Shown in pieces: positions 26,906-35,139 of a stretch of 64,000 nt of DNA. The DNA lies in NCBI RefSeq assembly GCF_012911895.1, contig NZ_JAAXCV010000033.1, positions 62,001 through 126,000 on the forward strand. Direction: 5' to 3'. This stretch comes from Bacillus sp. RO3. Lineage in GTDB: Bacteria > Bacillota > Bacilli > Bacillales > Bacillaceae_B. Positions within the stretch are counted from its first letter, which is position 1. Every line of letters starts with the position of its first letter. Below the pieces are notes generated by a model. It did no database searches. It saw only the letters and a program-made list of their open reading frames with translations, and had not been told where the DNA came from. The position numbers and the translations under genes were made by a program.

Positions 26906-28438
26906 ATGTCTACTAAACAGCAGCATTCATCCAAAATTGATTGGCCTGTACTTGCCATCAGTGGCGGATTATTAATTTTATTTGTAATTGCCTCTTTTCT
27001 AAGTCTCGACCGCGTTACGGCCTTTGTTAATGGAGGCTTCGCCTGGTCATCGACATACTTTGGCGCATTCTGGCAAGTGCTCATGCTTTTGCACTTCCTT
27101 GTAGCACTTTACATCGCAGCTTCAAAATACGGGAAAGTCCGTTTGGGATATATGGAAAAACCCGAAATCGGCACCTTTAAGTGGTTATCGATCATTATGG
27201 CTACTCTCCTTGCCGGGGGTGGGGTATTCTGGGCTGCAGCGGAGCCTATGTATCACTTTATGACGGTTCCTCCCATGCATGAAGGTATCGAGGCAATGAC
27301 CTCCGGGGCAATCATGCCAGCATTGGCTCAAAGCTACATGCACTGGGGATTTCTCGCTTGGGCGATCTTAGGCACATTGAGTGCCGTTGTCATGATGTAC
27401 GGCCATTACCACAAGGGGATGCCCATGAAGCCCCGGACCCTTTTATATCCTATTTTCGGGGAAAAGCTGAAGACGAGCATCTTAGGGACATGTATTGATG
27501 CATTCGCCATCATTGCTGTGGCTGCAGGAACCATCGGACCGATCGGCTTCCTCGGTTTACAGGCAAGTTATGGTCTTTCGGCTCTATTCGGCATACCGGA
27601 CCAATTCTCCACGCAGCTTACAATCATTATTTGTCTCGTGGTTGTCTCGACGATATCAGCAGCAACAGGGATTCATAAAGGAATACAGATTCTGAGTAAT
27701 TTCAATGTACGATTGGCATTCGGGTTGATTCTGTTCGTTCTATTATTCGGTCCTGGAGGATTCATCATCGATTCCTTCGTATCTTCTTTCGGATATTATG
27801 CGGATCATTTCATTCAGCTCAGTACATTCCGGGGAGATAAAAGCTGGTTGGGAAGCTGGACGGTATTCTTCTGGGGATGGTTCATCGGATACGGCCCAAT
27901 GATGGCCATTTTAGTCAGCCGTATATCCAGGGGAAGAACGATCCGTCAGATCATTCTGGCCATTGCCATCATCGCTCCTATCGTCACTACTTTCTGGTTT
28001 ACCGTTGTAGGGGGATCGGGTATCTTCTATGAACTACAGAACCCGGGGAGTGTTTCACAAGAATTAACAAATGGCGGGATGCCAGCTGCTATGATCGCCA
28101 TTACGAACCAGCTTCCCCTTGCAGGCATCATTTCACCACTCTTTTTATTACTGACCATCATTTTTGTGGTTACAACAGGTGACTCCATGTCTTATACGAT
28201 CGCAATGGCTGTTTCCGGCGAAGGAAATCCAAAGGTTTCTTTACGGGTATTCTGGGCCATTCTGATGGGTACCGTTGCCGCAATCCTTCTTTATATAGGT
28301 GACGGCAGTGTAGGGGCACTCCAAAGCTTTATCGTAGTGACCGCAGTACCGGTCTCCCTTCTGTTGCTTCCTATGCTGTGGCTGGCACCGAAAGTATCCA
28401 ATGAGCTGCTGATTGAGCAGTCACGTCAAACAAACTAA
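26906..28438 (+). CDS. BCCT family transporter, atypical substrate site
   Basis: 510 residues, about 12 membrane helices of the betaine/carnitine/choline transporter family. TM3 region GGGVFWAAAEPMYHF (about 104-118) matches the family's glycine-rich/AEP signature, and FFWGWFIGYGPMM...SRISRGRT (321-344) matches TM8. In the Trp box, which is WWISWSP in BetP-type carriers, this protein has WFIGYGP (325-331), so two of three Trp are Phe/Tyr. Osmolyte uptake is the family role, but the changed box makes the substrate uncertain. ATG at 26906; AAAGGAG is 12 nt upstream. Confidence 0.85.
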   Translation: MSTKQQHSSKIDWPVLAISGGLLILFVIASFLSLDRVTAFVNGGFAWSSTYFGAFWQVLMLLHFLVALYIAASKYGKVRLGYMEKPEIGTFKWLSIIMATLLAGGGVFWAAAEPMYHFMTVPPMHEGIEAMTSGAIMPALAQSYMHWGFLAWAILGTLSAVVMMYGHYHKGMPMKPRTLLYPIFGEKLKTSILGTCIDAFAIIAVAAGTIGPIGFLGLQASYGLSALFGIPDQFSTQLTIIICLVVVSTISAATGIHKGIQILSNFNVRLAFGLILFVLLFGPGGFIIDSFVSSFGYYADHFIQLSTFRGDKSWLGSWTVFFWGWFIGYGPMMAILVSRISRGRTIRQIILAIAIIAPIVTTFWFTVVGGSGIFYELQNPGSVSQELTNGGMPAAMIAITNQLPLAGIISPLFLLLTIIFVVTTGDSMSYTIAMAVSGEGNPKVSLRVFWAILMGTVAAILLYIGDGSVGALQSFIVVTAVPVSLLLLPMLWLAPKVSNELLIEQSRQTN

Positions 28439-28452
28439 ATAGATCTAAATAA

Positions 28453-28483
28453 GCGCCTTACATTCTATATGTAAGGCGCATTT
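28453..28483. terminator. Bidirectional terminator after the BCCT gene
   Basis: GCGCCTTACAT (28453-28463) and ATGTAAGGCGC (28469-28479), 11 bp perfect stem; short T-rich flank. Confidence 0.75.
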
Positions 28484-28501
28484 CATCTACATCCTATTCG
28501 T

Positions 28502-28702
28502 TTATAACTCTTCATCTTCAAAAAATTGCTGTAATTTTTCTTTTTGTTCGGGACTGGCACCCTCAGGTGTATAAGGATTATCCTTAACCCCTGCCGTATC
28601 CATATTTGTCTTGATTGCCAAAAACGGTCCTTTCGGTTCCTCTGCTATGATGCGATCATTTAACTGCTTAAAGTCCGGCATTTCCTTATTTCCTTTATCC
28701 AT
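28502..28702 (-). CDS. Small acidic hypothetical protein, 66 residues
   Basis: Hydrophilic, Glu/Lys/Pro-rich, without Cys or membrane segment; contains RIIAEEPKGPFLAIKTNMDTAG and an acidic tail. AAAGGAGGGAGACAAG precedes the ATG, and the start overlaps the end of the 53-residue gene by 8 nt, so translation is coupled. I do not recognise the family. Third of a three-gene cluster ended by the 28453 hairpin. Confidence 0.65.
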   Translation of the reverse strand: MDKGNKEMPDFKQLNDRIIAEEPKGPFLAIKTNMDTAGVKDNPYTPEGASPEQKEKLQQFFEDEEL

Positions 28703-28856
28703 CTTGTCTCCCTCCTTTTAGATTTTTATCCGTATTTTTATAAGCGATTAAAACAATATCGTCCGCCGATTGCTGACGTAGCTCACTTTCCATCGTTTTC
28801 ACTTTATCCAACGTTTCTTCAGATAAATCCGCTACTGAAAATCCTCTCATATCCAT
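28695..28856 (-). CDS. Small hypothetical protein, 53 residues
   Basis: Sequence begins MDMRGFSVADLSEETLDKV and contains ELRQQSADDIVLIAYK, a compact helix-strand pattern that looks conserved. AGGAG lies nine nt before the ATG at 28856; the earlier in-frame ATG at 28865 abuts the site and is less likely. It overlaps the downstream 66-residue gene by 8 nt and starts 12 nt after the 64-residue gene. Function unknown. Confidence 0.6.
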   Translation of the reverse strand: MDMRGFSVADLSEETLDKVKTMESELRQQSADDIVLIAYKNTDKNLKGGRQDG

Positions 28857-28868
28857 TTTACCCATCTC

Positions 28869-29063
28869 CTAACCATTTTCCATCGATTGACCGATCTCCT
28901 TCTCTGCAATCAAATGGTTCCCTTCTTCCACCGCATAATGTTCTTCTACTGATTCTCCCGGAACATAAACCTGACTTGGGTTTCTCGCTTCATGATTCAA
29001 AGTAAACTCGGGATTCAACGGGGTGTCCATGCGTAATTCTTCGGGTTGCTTATGGTCTCTCAT
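28869..29063 (-). CDS. Small hypothetical protein, 64 residues
   Basis: Polar, Glu/Asn/Pro-rich and probably disordered; contains PLNPEFTLNHEARNPSQVYVPGE. No Cys or hydrophobic helix. AGTGGAGGTGGAATAG upstream of the ATG is a strong ribosome binding site. First of three tiny co-directional genes, downstream of the terminator of the papain-like gene. Not recognised. Confidence 0.65.
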   Translation of the reverse strand: MRDHKQPEELRMDTPLNPEFTLNHEARNPSQVYVPGESVEEHYAVEEGNHLIAEKEIGQSMENG

Positions 29064-29143
29064 CTATTCCACCTCCACTATGTAGTATGGCTCACGGGCA
29101 CAAAATCATGCCTCAGATGCGAGTATGGCTTGATTCTGGCAAT

Positions 29144-29180
29144 AAAAAAAGCGTTAAGCACTCTATTAAATGCTTAACGC
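29144..29180 (-). terminator. Terminator of the ATP-grasp / papain-like operon
   Basis: GCGTTAAGCA (29151-29160) pairs with TGCTTAACGC (29171-29180); on the minus strand seven T follow. Confidence 0.88.
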
Positions 29181-29196
29181 CGTGACGGAAGTCCAA

Positions 29197-31161
29197 TCAA
29201 ACCCACCTATAATCTTTTCCCCAGCTCTCCCTGGCAAGGAAGTTGATTTCATCAACGATTTCATTCTCCACTGCAAAAGCATCTCCCTGTTCATAAGGGT
29301 TGTAATGGAAAGCGTATAATCTTGAAACAAACTCGTGAAACGGAAGGGAACACTCTCCTTCAAGTTCTCCGTTTTCCATGACCGAAGGTTCGATTCCCTG
29401 CCCCCAGTTCTGAGAGCCGTCATTATTTGGATTGTAGAAATAAACCCGGTATTCCCCCTTCGGATCCTGTGTGATTCTCAAGATGGAAACGGCATGAAAC
29501 CCCAGGAGCTTTCCATGAACATTTGTGATGAAAATACCCACAGGATTAGGATAAATCAATCCGTAGTCATCGTTGTACTCCGGATGGTGGGTCGCGTAGA
29601 ACAGGCGGACGAATCCAGGGTAGTCGGTGATGAGTCCCGTCAATGAATCAATGACTGTACTAAACCCCTTTTGAACCCAATCTCCGTAGAACTCCGGGTT
29701 CACCCAACGGTGCCCATCTTCCCCTCTCAGGGATACACGTCGCATCATCTCACTATAGATTCGGTCCAGATGAGGAACAAGGACAAGTGACACAGGATCA
29801 AGCTCCTGATGAAGCTCAGCTGCGAGCCCGCCGCTTAAATCTTTTGAATGCACCGGTGTCCCTTCAAACTTAATATCGATATCACCGTCCCTTGCCGCCC
29901 GTGGAATCAGTTCAAGCAGATATCCCGGAGCATGCTGTGCCCAAAGACTGATTCCCCGTGCCGTTTGACAAGTGGGATTCAACCCTTGTCCAATCCCGAT
30001 AGGTTGTCCAAGAACATTGATGACACCTGCAAGGAGGACAGAGTTTGCGGTTATTCCGTCTCCGGATTTACAGGAATTAAGGAGGGTCTTCCTTACTTCA
30101 GGCCGTATATCAAGCTCGATGAGCCTTTTCAATCCAGGCGATACCGGGGATGATGAAAGCACCCCGCGTTCGAGCATGAGAGCAAGCCCGTAAACCGATT
30201 GCTTTGTGGCTGGATAAATGGCCACTTTAATAAGCTGAAAGACCAGCTCAGCATGTTCATCCAAATTCGCTTTCCCTTTGTCATTCAACTGAAGCGCTGT
30301 GGGAACAAGTTCCTGAACCTTCCTGCCGAGGAATCTTAGGAGTATGGCATGCTGGGGAGAAACCAGCCCCGTCTCACGCATGGACCCGGCAAAGACAGCT
30401 GCCTCCTTCTCCAGCTCCTCCTTAGACAGATTCATCAGCTTCTTACGGTATTCACCCGGCTGGTCTATCTTCTTACTTAAAGGGGACGGACCTTCAATGG
30501 CCGACACATATTTCTCCAATACAAGCCGTTCCGCTACACTCAGGTCAGAATGAAGCATTTTCTTCGCCGTTTCAATCATCGACACTGTCCGCTTCACCAT
30601 GATCGGGCGCTGTGCCGTCAATCGTTCAATCTCTTTGATCAAAGTAGTGGTCAATGCTTGGTAGGAAAGTTTCTCCGAGAGAAATTGAAATAACTCCGTT
30701 GCCCGTTCACTTTGCTCTCCCCCTTCAATGCGTGCCGCTTCTGTGGCTTCAGGGAAAAGCAGGTTCAGATTCAGAACCATTACTTCATTCAGGAAATCTT
30801 CTGCCATTTCACTTGAAACTTCAGGATGTTCATATTGACCTTCTGCTATGGAGAGCATCCTTAGTTCACTAAGGATTTCAATGATGGAAGGAAGCCCCTT
30901 CGCTTGAAGAGATCCTGCAACGAGAGGTGGCTGGAGCTTGGACGCCTTCTCCCATGGTCCATCTTGAAAAACTCCGGACTTTTCAAAGCGACTGGCGTTC
31001 TGGTATAGAATTTCCAGCCCTTCATCCGTATCCAACAATCGTTGAGCTTCCTGATAAACATCGGTTTGGTACATTGATTTTGCAAACGAAGCCGCACTTT
31101 CCAGTTCATTTAGCGCTCGCAAGAATCGATCTTCCAGCTTGGACGATAATTCAAAAGCCAT
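29197..31161 (-). CDS. Uncharacterised protein with predicted papain-like (C58-like) cysteine-peptidase region
   Basis: 654 residues, no signal peptide or membrane helix. Residues 1-370 are helical and unrecognised. From about 380 the sequence has papain-like features. C398 lies in GQGLNPTCQTARGISLW, H556 in GKLLGFHAVSI, and an Asn/Asp-rich turn at 577-581 follows strand YRVYFYNP. The order Cys, His, Asn/Asp with a hydrophobic strand before each resembles C58/YopT-type peptidases and transglutaminase-like acyltransferases. Follows the ATP-grasp gene by 43 nt and shares its terminator. The enzyme class is inference from motif order; no family name is claimed. Confidence 0.6.
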   Translation of the reverse strand: MAFELSSKLEDRFLRALNELESAASFAKSMYQTDVYQEAQRLLDTDEGLEILYQNASRFEKSGVFQDGPWEKASKLQPPLVAGSLQAKGLPSIIEILSELRMLSIAEGQYEHPEVSSEMAEDFLNEVMVLNLNLLFPEATEAARIEGGEQSERATELFQFLSEKLSYQALTTTLIKEIERLTAQRPIMVKRTVSMIETAKKMLHSDLSVAERLVLEKYVSAIEGPSPLSKKIDQPGEYRKKLMNLSKEELEKEAAVFAGSMRETGLVSPQHAILLRFLGRKVQELVPTALQLNDKGKANLDEHAELVFQLIKVAIYPATKQSVYGLALMLERGVLSSSPVSPGLKRLIELDIRPEVRKTLLNSCKSGDGITANSVLLAGVINVLGQPIGIGQGLNPTCQTARGISLWAQHAPGYLLELIPRAARDGDIDIKFEGTPVHSKDLSGGLAAELHQELDPVSLVLVPHLDRIYSEMMRRVSLRGEDGHRWVNPEFYGDWVQKGFSTVIDSLTGLITDYPGFVRLFYATHHPEYNDDYGLIYPNPVGIFITNVHGKLLGFHAVSILRITQDPKGEYRVYFYNPNNDGSQNWGQGIEPSVMENGELEGECSLPFHEFVSRLYAFHYNPYEQGDAFAVENEIVDEINFLARESWGKDYRWV

Positions 31162-31204
31162 TTCAAAACTCCTTTATCAATCAAGATTCCAATGAATGAG
31201 AGAA

Positions 31205-32476
31205 TTAGATATAGAAGTTAAACTGTTCATATTCTTTTAGCAGCCCTCTCATGATTTCACCGTCTTCCCCATAGAAGAAGATCGTTCCATAATGATTCCC
31301 GAAACCGATCCGCTGGGCCACCTTCCCTTGGGCAGGACTGAACATATCATGCTTTTCGAAGTAAGGATGATTCTCAAGTTCATCAGGCACTTCAAGTTTT
31401 TCTACATAATTCACATGGGGATGCACCATCAAGCAGCCTGCATGGGCTTTAGCCTTTTCTCCTGTAGAAGGAAAGAATTCTCTCAGTTCCTCTTCAGTAG
31501 TATTTGGATCGCTGCAAAGGATTTGAGCTTGATAGGCACTGAATCCATAAGCCCTCTCGATCAAATCGAAAATATGCCCTCCAGGGACCCTGGCTGCGAC
31601 TTCACCGAAATGAAGGGTGCCGTCGGACGTGATGAAATATTCCGGATGGATGACACCGTATTCGATTTCAAACGCATCAATGAGTCGTTGTATCGCTTCA
31701 CGGATGACCGGACGCTTCTCCTCAAGTGCGGGAGATGCAGGAACGAAATTGGAATAGCCCAGTTTCACATACTCCGTTATATTTAGAAATTGAATCTTCC
31801 CTTTATGGATGAACGCTTCACACGAAAACTCCTGACCGTCTAAATGACTTTCCATCAGAAGCGGAAACTCAGATTCAGTCAGAGCATCGATATCTTCCGG
31901 ATTTTCGATGGCCCGGTGGCCTACCGACCCTGCTTTATCAAGAGGCTTGACGTGAATGGGATCGTTCTTATCTCCCTCGACTTTAAGGAGGGCTTCATTC
32001 ACACGTTTCAAAAAGCGCCTTACATCTTCTTTGTCACGTGCTTCTTCGAATACACCTACTTTGATTCCGGCGATTTGTGCTTTACGTTTCATCATCCCTT
32101 TATCCCTTAAAAGAAGGGAACGATTAAAGACGCGGGGTTCATTCCGAAAACGTGAGTTCAAGGCCCCTGCCCACTCCACGCACTCCTCATACAACGGAAC
32201 AGCCACTTCTGCCCCCATTGCCTTAAGCTGCTTATAAAGGTGATCTGAACCTTCATTTAACCGATCAAAGTCCCATCCGATAAAGGCGATATCATGCTTC
32301 TCTGCATAAGCTTCAAAATCTGGCGGGCCAACCACGACGAACGGTCTTTCTAATTTTGAACACGCCTCAATTGCCGGCAGACTCCAACCGATCAATGCCG
32401 TTAGATAGGGTTTGGTTTTTTCCTTCTGATCTACGTTCTGATTTGTCTGTTGCCATTCAAGCTGATCTAGTCCCAT
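31205..32476 (-). CDS. ATP-grasp enzyme (carboxylate-amine ligase type)
   Basis: 423 residues. The N-terminal Rossmann-like domain (about 25-115) is followed by the ATP-grasp fold. Visible are KxxA-type region RDKGMMKRKAQIAGI (124-138), HVKPLDKAGSVG (175-186), MESHLDGQEFSCEAFI (208-223), and metal-site strand HFGEVAARVPGGH (289-301). Such enzymes join a carboxylate to an amine, thiol or peptide with ATP. AGGGGAGAGGAAAG precedes the ATG. Upstream gene of the pair with the papain-like protein. Substrate unknown; it does not look like a known purine or cell-wall ligase. Confidence 0.82.
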   Translation of the reverse strand: MGLDQLEWQQTNQNVDQKEKTKPYLTALIGWSLPAIEACSKLERPFVVVGPPDFEAYAEKHDIAFIGWDFDRLNEGSDHLYKQLKAMGAEVAVPLYEECVEWAGALNSRFRNEPRVFNRSLLLRDKGMMKRKAQIAGIKVGVFEEARDKEDVRRFLKRVNEALLKVEGDKNDPIHVKPLDKAGSVGHRAIENPEDIDALTESEFPLLMESHLDGQEFSCEAFIHKGKIQFLNITEYVKLGYSNFVPASPALEEKRPVIREAIQRLIDAFEIEYGVIHPEYFITSDGTLHFGEVAARVPGGHIFDLIERAYGFSAYQAQILCSDPNTTEEELREFFPSTGEKAKAHAGCLMVHPHVNYVEKLEVPDELENHPYFEKHDMFSPAQGKVAQRIGFGNHYGTIFFYGEDGEIMRGLLKEYEQFNFYI

Positions 32477-32655
32477 TCTTTCCTCTCCCCTTTATGCAAT
32501 TTATTCAGATTCTCCTTCAGCATAACAAAGCAGATTGGAAGAATGAAGTAATATGCTGAATTTTCAATAAATTCGACAAATAAAGTGTTTATACGACCAC
32601 ACCTGACACTCATACCCCTTCTCGACACGTATCGGTTCGATCATTGCTTCCCATC

Positions 32656-32692
32656 AAAAAAGCCCTTAACGCTTTAAGCATTAAGGGGCTTT
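32656..32692 (-). terminator. Terminator of yeeN
   Basis: AGCCCTTAA...TTAAGGGGCT stem (32661-32690) with one bulge; six A on the left give a T tail on the minus strand. Confidence 0.8.
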
Positions 32693-32700
32693 CTCATCGA

Positions 32701-33420
32701 TCATTCACCTAGATCCACATTATGATAAACCTGTTGAACATCTTCCAGGTCTTCAATGGCATCAACCATTTTCTCGAATTGAGCTTGATCGTCTTCACTA
32801 AGCTGAACATCATTTTGGGCAAGCATGGTCAGTTCCGCGACTGTGAACTCATTGATGCCAGCACCTTTAAAGGCTTCTTGAACCGCATGGAATTGATCAG
32901 GCTCGGCGTAAACGATCACGGCATCCTCTTCTTCGATGATATCACGTGCGTCTACATCTGCCTCCATGAGGATCTCCATTGCTTCTTCTTCAGACTTTCC
33001 TTCAATGCCGATTACAGCCGTCGCATCGAACATGTAGGCGACCGATCCACTCACACCCATGTTCCCGCCATTTTTCCCGAAGGCGGCACGTACTTCAGAG
33101 GCTGTGCGATTCACATTGTTCGTAAGGGCGTCCACGATGACCATGGATCCATTCGGTCCAAAGCCTTCATAGCGGAGCTCGTCATAGTTTTCTTCAGACC
33201 CTCCCTTAGCCTTTTCAATCGCACGATCAACGATATGCTTTGGCACACTATATGTCTTCGCACGCTCAAGAACAAATTTCAGTGTTTGATTCAGTTCAGG
33301 ATCCGGTTCACCCTGTTTCGCCGCCACATAAATCTCACGGCCGAATTTTGCATATATACGACTGGTATTGGCATCCTTAGACGCTTTCTTTTCTTTGATA
33401 TTATTCCACTTACGTCCCAT
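32701..33420 (-). CDS. yeeN: YebC/PmpR family protein, YeeN clade
   Basis: 239 residues. The start [20 protein letters not shown] and the run [20 protein letters not shown] are nearly identical to B. subtilis YeeN. Other family marks are [17 protein letters not shown] and [11 protein letters not shown]. YebC-family proteins bind DNA as regulators, and recent work links some members to relief of ribosome stalling; which applies to YeeN is not settled. Single gene with its own terminator. AGAGTGAAACCAA precedes the ATG. Confidence 0.9.
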   Translation of the reverse strand: MGRKWNNIKEKKASKDANTSRIYAKFGREIYVAAKQGEPDPELNQTLKFVLERAKTYSVPKHIVDRAIEKAKGGSEENYDELRYEGFGPNGSMVIVDALTNNVNRTASEVRAAFGKNGGNMGVSGSVAYMFDATAVIGIEGKSEEEAMEILMEADVDARDIIEEEDAVIVYAEPDQFHAVQEAFKGAGINEFTVAELTMLAQNDVQLSEDDQAQFEKMVDAIEDLEDVQQVYHNVDLGE

Positions 33421-33523
33421 TTGGTTTCACTCTCTTTCGTAATGATCTATCATTTCTTCTTTACTTGTAAAAGGTATTTTCGTTTCTATTATACATGAAA
33501 TGAAGAATGTTTGGTGACCTGAC

Positions 33524-33558
33524 AGAAAGCAGACTCATCTGAGTCTGCTTTCTTCTTG
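33524..33558 (-). terminator. Terminator overlapping the end of gntK
   Basis: AGAAAGCAGACTCA (33524-33537) pairs perfectly with TGAGTCTGCTTTCT (33540-33553). The right arm encodes the last codons of gntK (stop at 33535), so coding sequence and terminator are shared. Confidence 0.8.
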
Positions 33559-35067
33559 ATACGCACTGATTGCTTCATATTCTGCCTCCAGTAGACGCGG
33601 TATACGGACAAAGATTGGCATGAGCCTTCGGTATGCATCTGTCGCCTGTTGATCAGGTTGATGGGAATGAACCGAACCGACCATTTCACGTACCTCTTCC
33701 AGGGAGTCGATCATCCCTCTCCCATACATTCCGAGCACGACTGCCCCAAGACAAGAGCTTTCGAAGCTTTCAGGCACATCCACTTCCTGTTCGAATACAT
33801 CTGCAAGCATTTGACGCCAAATTTCAGACCGGGCAAAACCACCCGTTGCCTGGACGCGTTTCGGTGTACCAATCAGCTCTTCCAGAGCCAATAGGACACT
33901 GTAAAGATTCATGATGATTCCTTCCAGGACGGCACGGATCATATGCTCTTTTTTATGATGCATACCGAGTCCGAAGAAAGAGCCACGGGCTTTGGCATTC
34001 CATAAGGGGGCACGCTCTCCCGCCATATATGGATGAAAGAGAAGTCCCTCTGAGCCTGCTTCTACTTTAGAAGCAATGTCTGTTAGCATGTCATAAGGAT
34101 CCTTCCCTAATCTATTCGCCACTTCCACCTCACCGGAAGCGAGTTCATCACGGACCCACCTGAAGATCATGCCACCATTGTTTACTGGTCCTCCAATCAC
34201 CCAGTGCTGCTCCGTTAAGGCATAACAGAAGATCCGCCCTTTTGGATCAGTGACAGGCCGATCTGTTACAGCACGGATCGCCCCACTCGTACCGATGGTA
34301 ACCGCTACAACACCAGGTTCGATGGCATTGACTCCGAGGTTTGACAGAACCCCGTCACTTGCCCCGACGATAAATGGGGTGTCACCACGTAACCCCATCA
34401 TTTCCGTATATTCGGACTTCAATCCAATAAAGCTTTCAGTCGTTGAAACCGGAAGGGATAATTGATCCTCAGTGACACCGGCTACATTCAGAGCTTCTTT
34501 ATCCCACGTCAGATTTTCCAGGTGAAACATCCCTGTAGCCGAAGCAATGGAATGATCCACCACATATTTACCGAACAAGCGATGGAATACAAACTCTTTT
34601 ATGGAAATGAACTTAGCTGCTTTCCCGAACAATTCAGGCTTTTCATGGCGTAGCCAGGTAAGTTTGACAAGCGGGGACATAGGGTGAATGGGAGTCCCTG
34701 TCCTTTGATAAATCTCCATTCCATTCCAGTCATTTTTTATCTTCTCCGCCCATTCTGCACTGCGGTTATCAGCCCAGGTAATCGAAGGGGTCAACGGCTG
34801 ATCATACTCATCAATCAGGATCAAGCTGTGCATGGCAGAGCTGAACGATACAAATGAAATTCTTTCATTCGTATTCGAAGTTACCTGTTTTATACAGGTG
34901 ATGACAGCACGGAAGATTTCTTCGGGATCCTGTTCTGCCGTTCCAGGCTCCGGTGTATGTAAGGGATATTCGACACCGTGGCGGTGGATCGCCTCGCCTT
35001 TTTTATTGAATAGTACTGCTTTCGTACTGGTGGTCCCGATATCGACACCGATCATGAAATCTGACAT
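33535..35067 (-). CDS. gntK: Gluconokinase (FGGY family)
   Basis: 510 residues of the FGGY sugar-kinase fold. The N-terminal phosphate motif is GVDIGTTSTKAVLF; VGASDGVLSNLGV, TIGTSGAIRAV and the C-terminal adenosine motif ATGGFARSEIWRQMLADVF are present. It phosphorylates gluconate to 6-phosphogluconate. ATG at 35067 with AGGAGGAACGAAG; the longer frame is unsupported. It follows the gluconate permease by 72 nt, matching the gntK-gntP pairing with the order reversed relative to B. subtilis. Confidence 0.92.
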   Translation of the reverse strand: MSDFMIGVDIGTTSTKAVLFNKKGEAIHRHGVEYPLHTPEPGTAEQDPEEIFRAVITCIKQVTSNTNERISFVSFSSAMHSLILIDEYDQPLTPSITWADNRSAEWAEKIKNDWNGMEIYQRTGTPIHPMSPLVKLTWLRHEKPELFGKAAKFISIKEFVFHRLFGKYVVDHSIASATGMFHLENLTWDKEALNVAGVTEDQLSLPVSTTESFIGLKSEYTEMMGLRGDTPFIVGASDGVLSNLGVNAIEPGVVAVTIGTSGAIRAVTDRPVTDPKGRIFCYALTEQHWVIGGPVNNGGMIFRWVRDELASGEVEVANRLGKDPYDMLTDIASKVEAGSEGLLFHPYMAGERAPLWNAKARGSFFGLGMHHKKEHMIRAVLEGIIMNLYSVLLALEELIGTPKRVQATGGFARSEIWRQMLADVFEQEVDVPESFESSCLGAVVLGMYGRGMIDSLEEVREMVGSVHSHQPDQQATDAYRRLMPIFVRIPRLLEAEYEAISAYQEESRLR

Positions 35068-35139
35068 CTTCGTTCCTCCTAAATAAATAGAGAAAGGAAA
35101 AAGCGACTTGGCTCTTCCCTCTCCCACTATTATTGTAGC

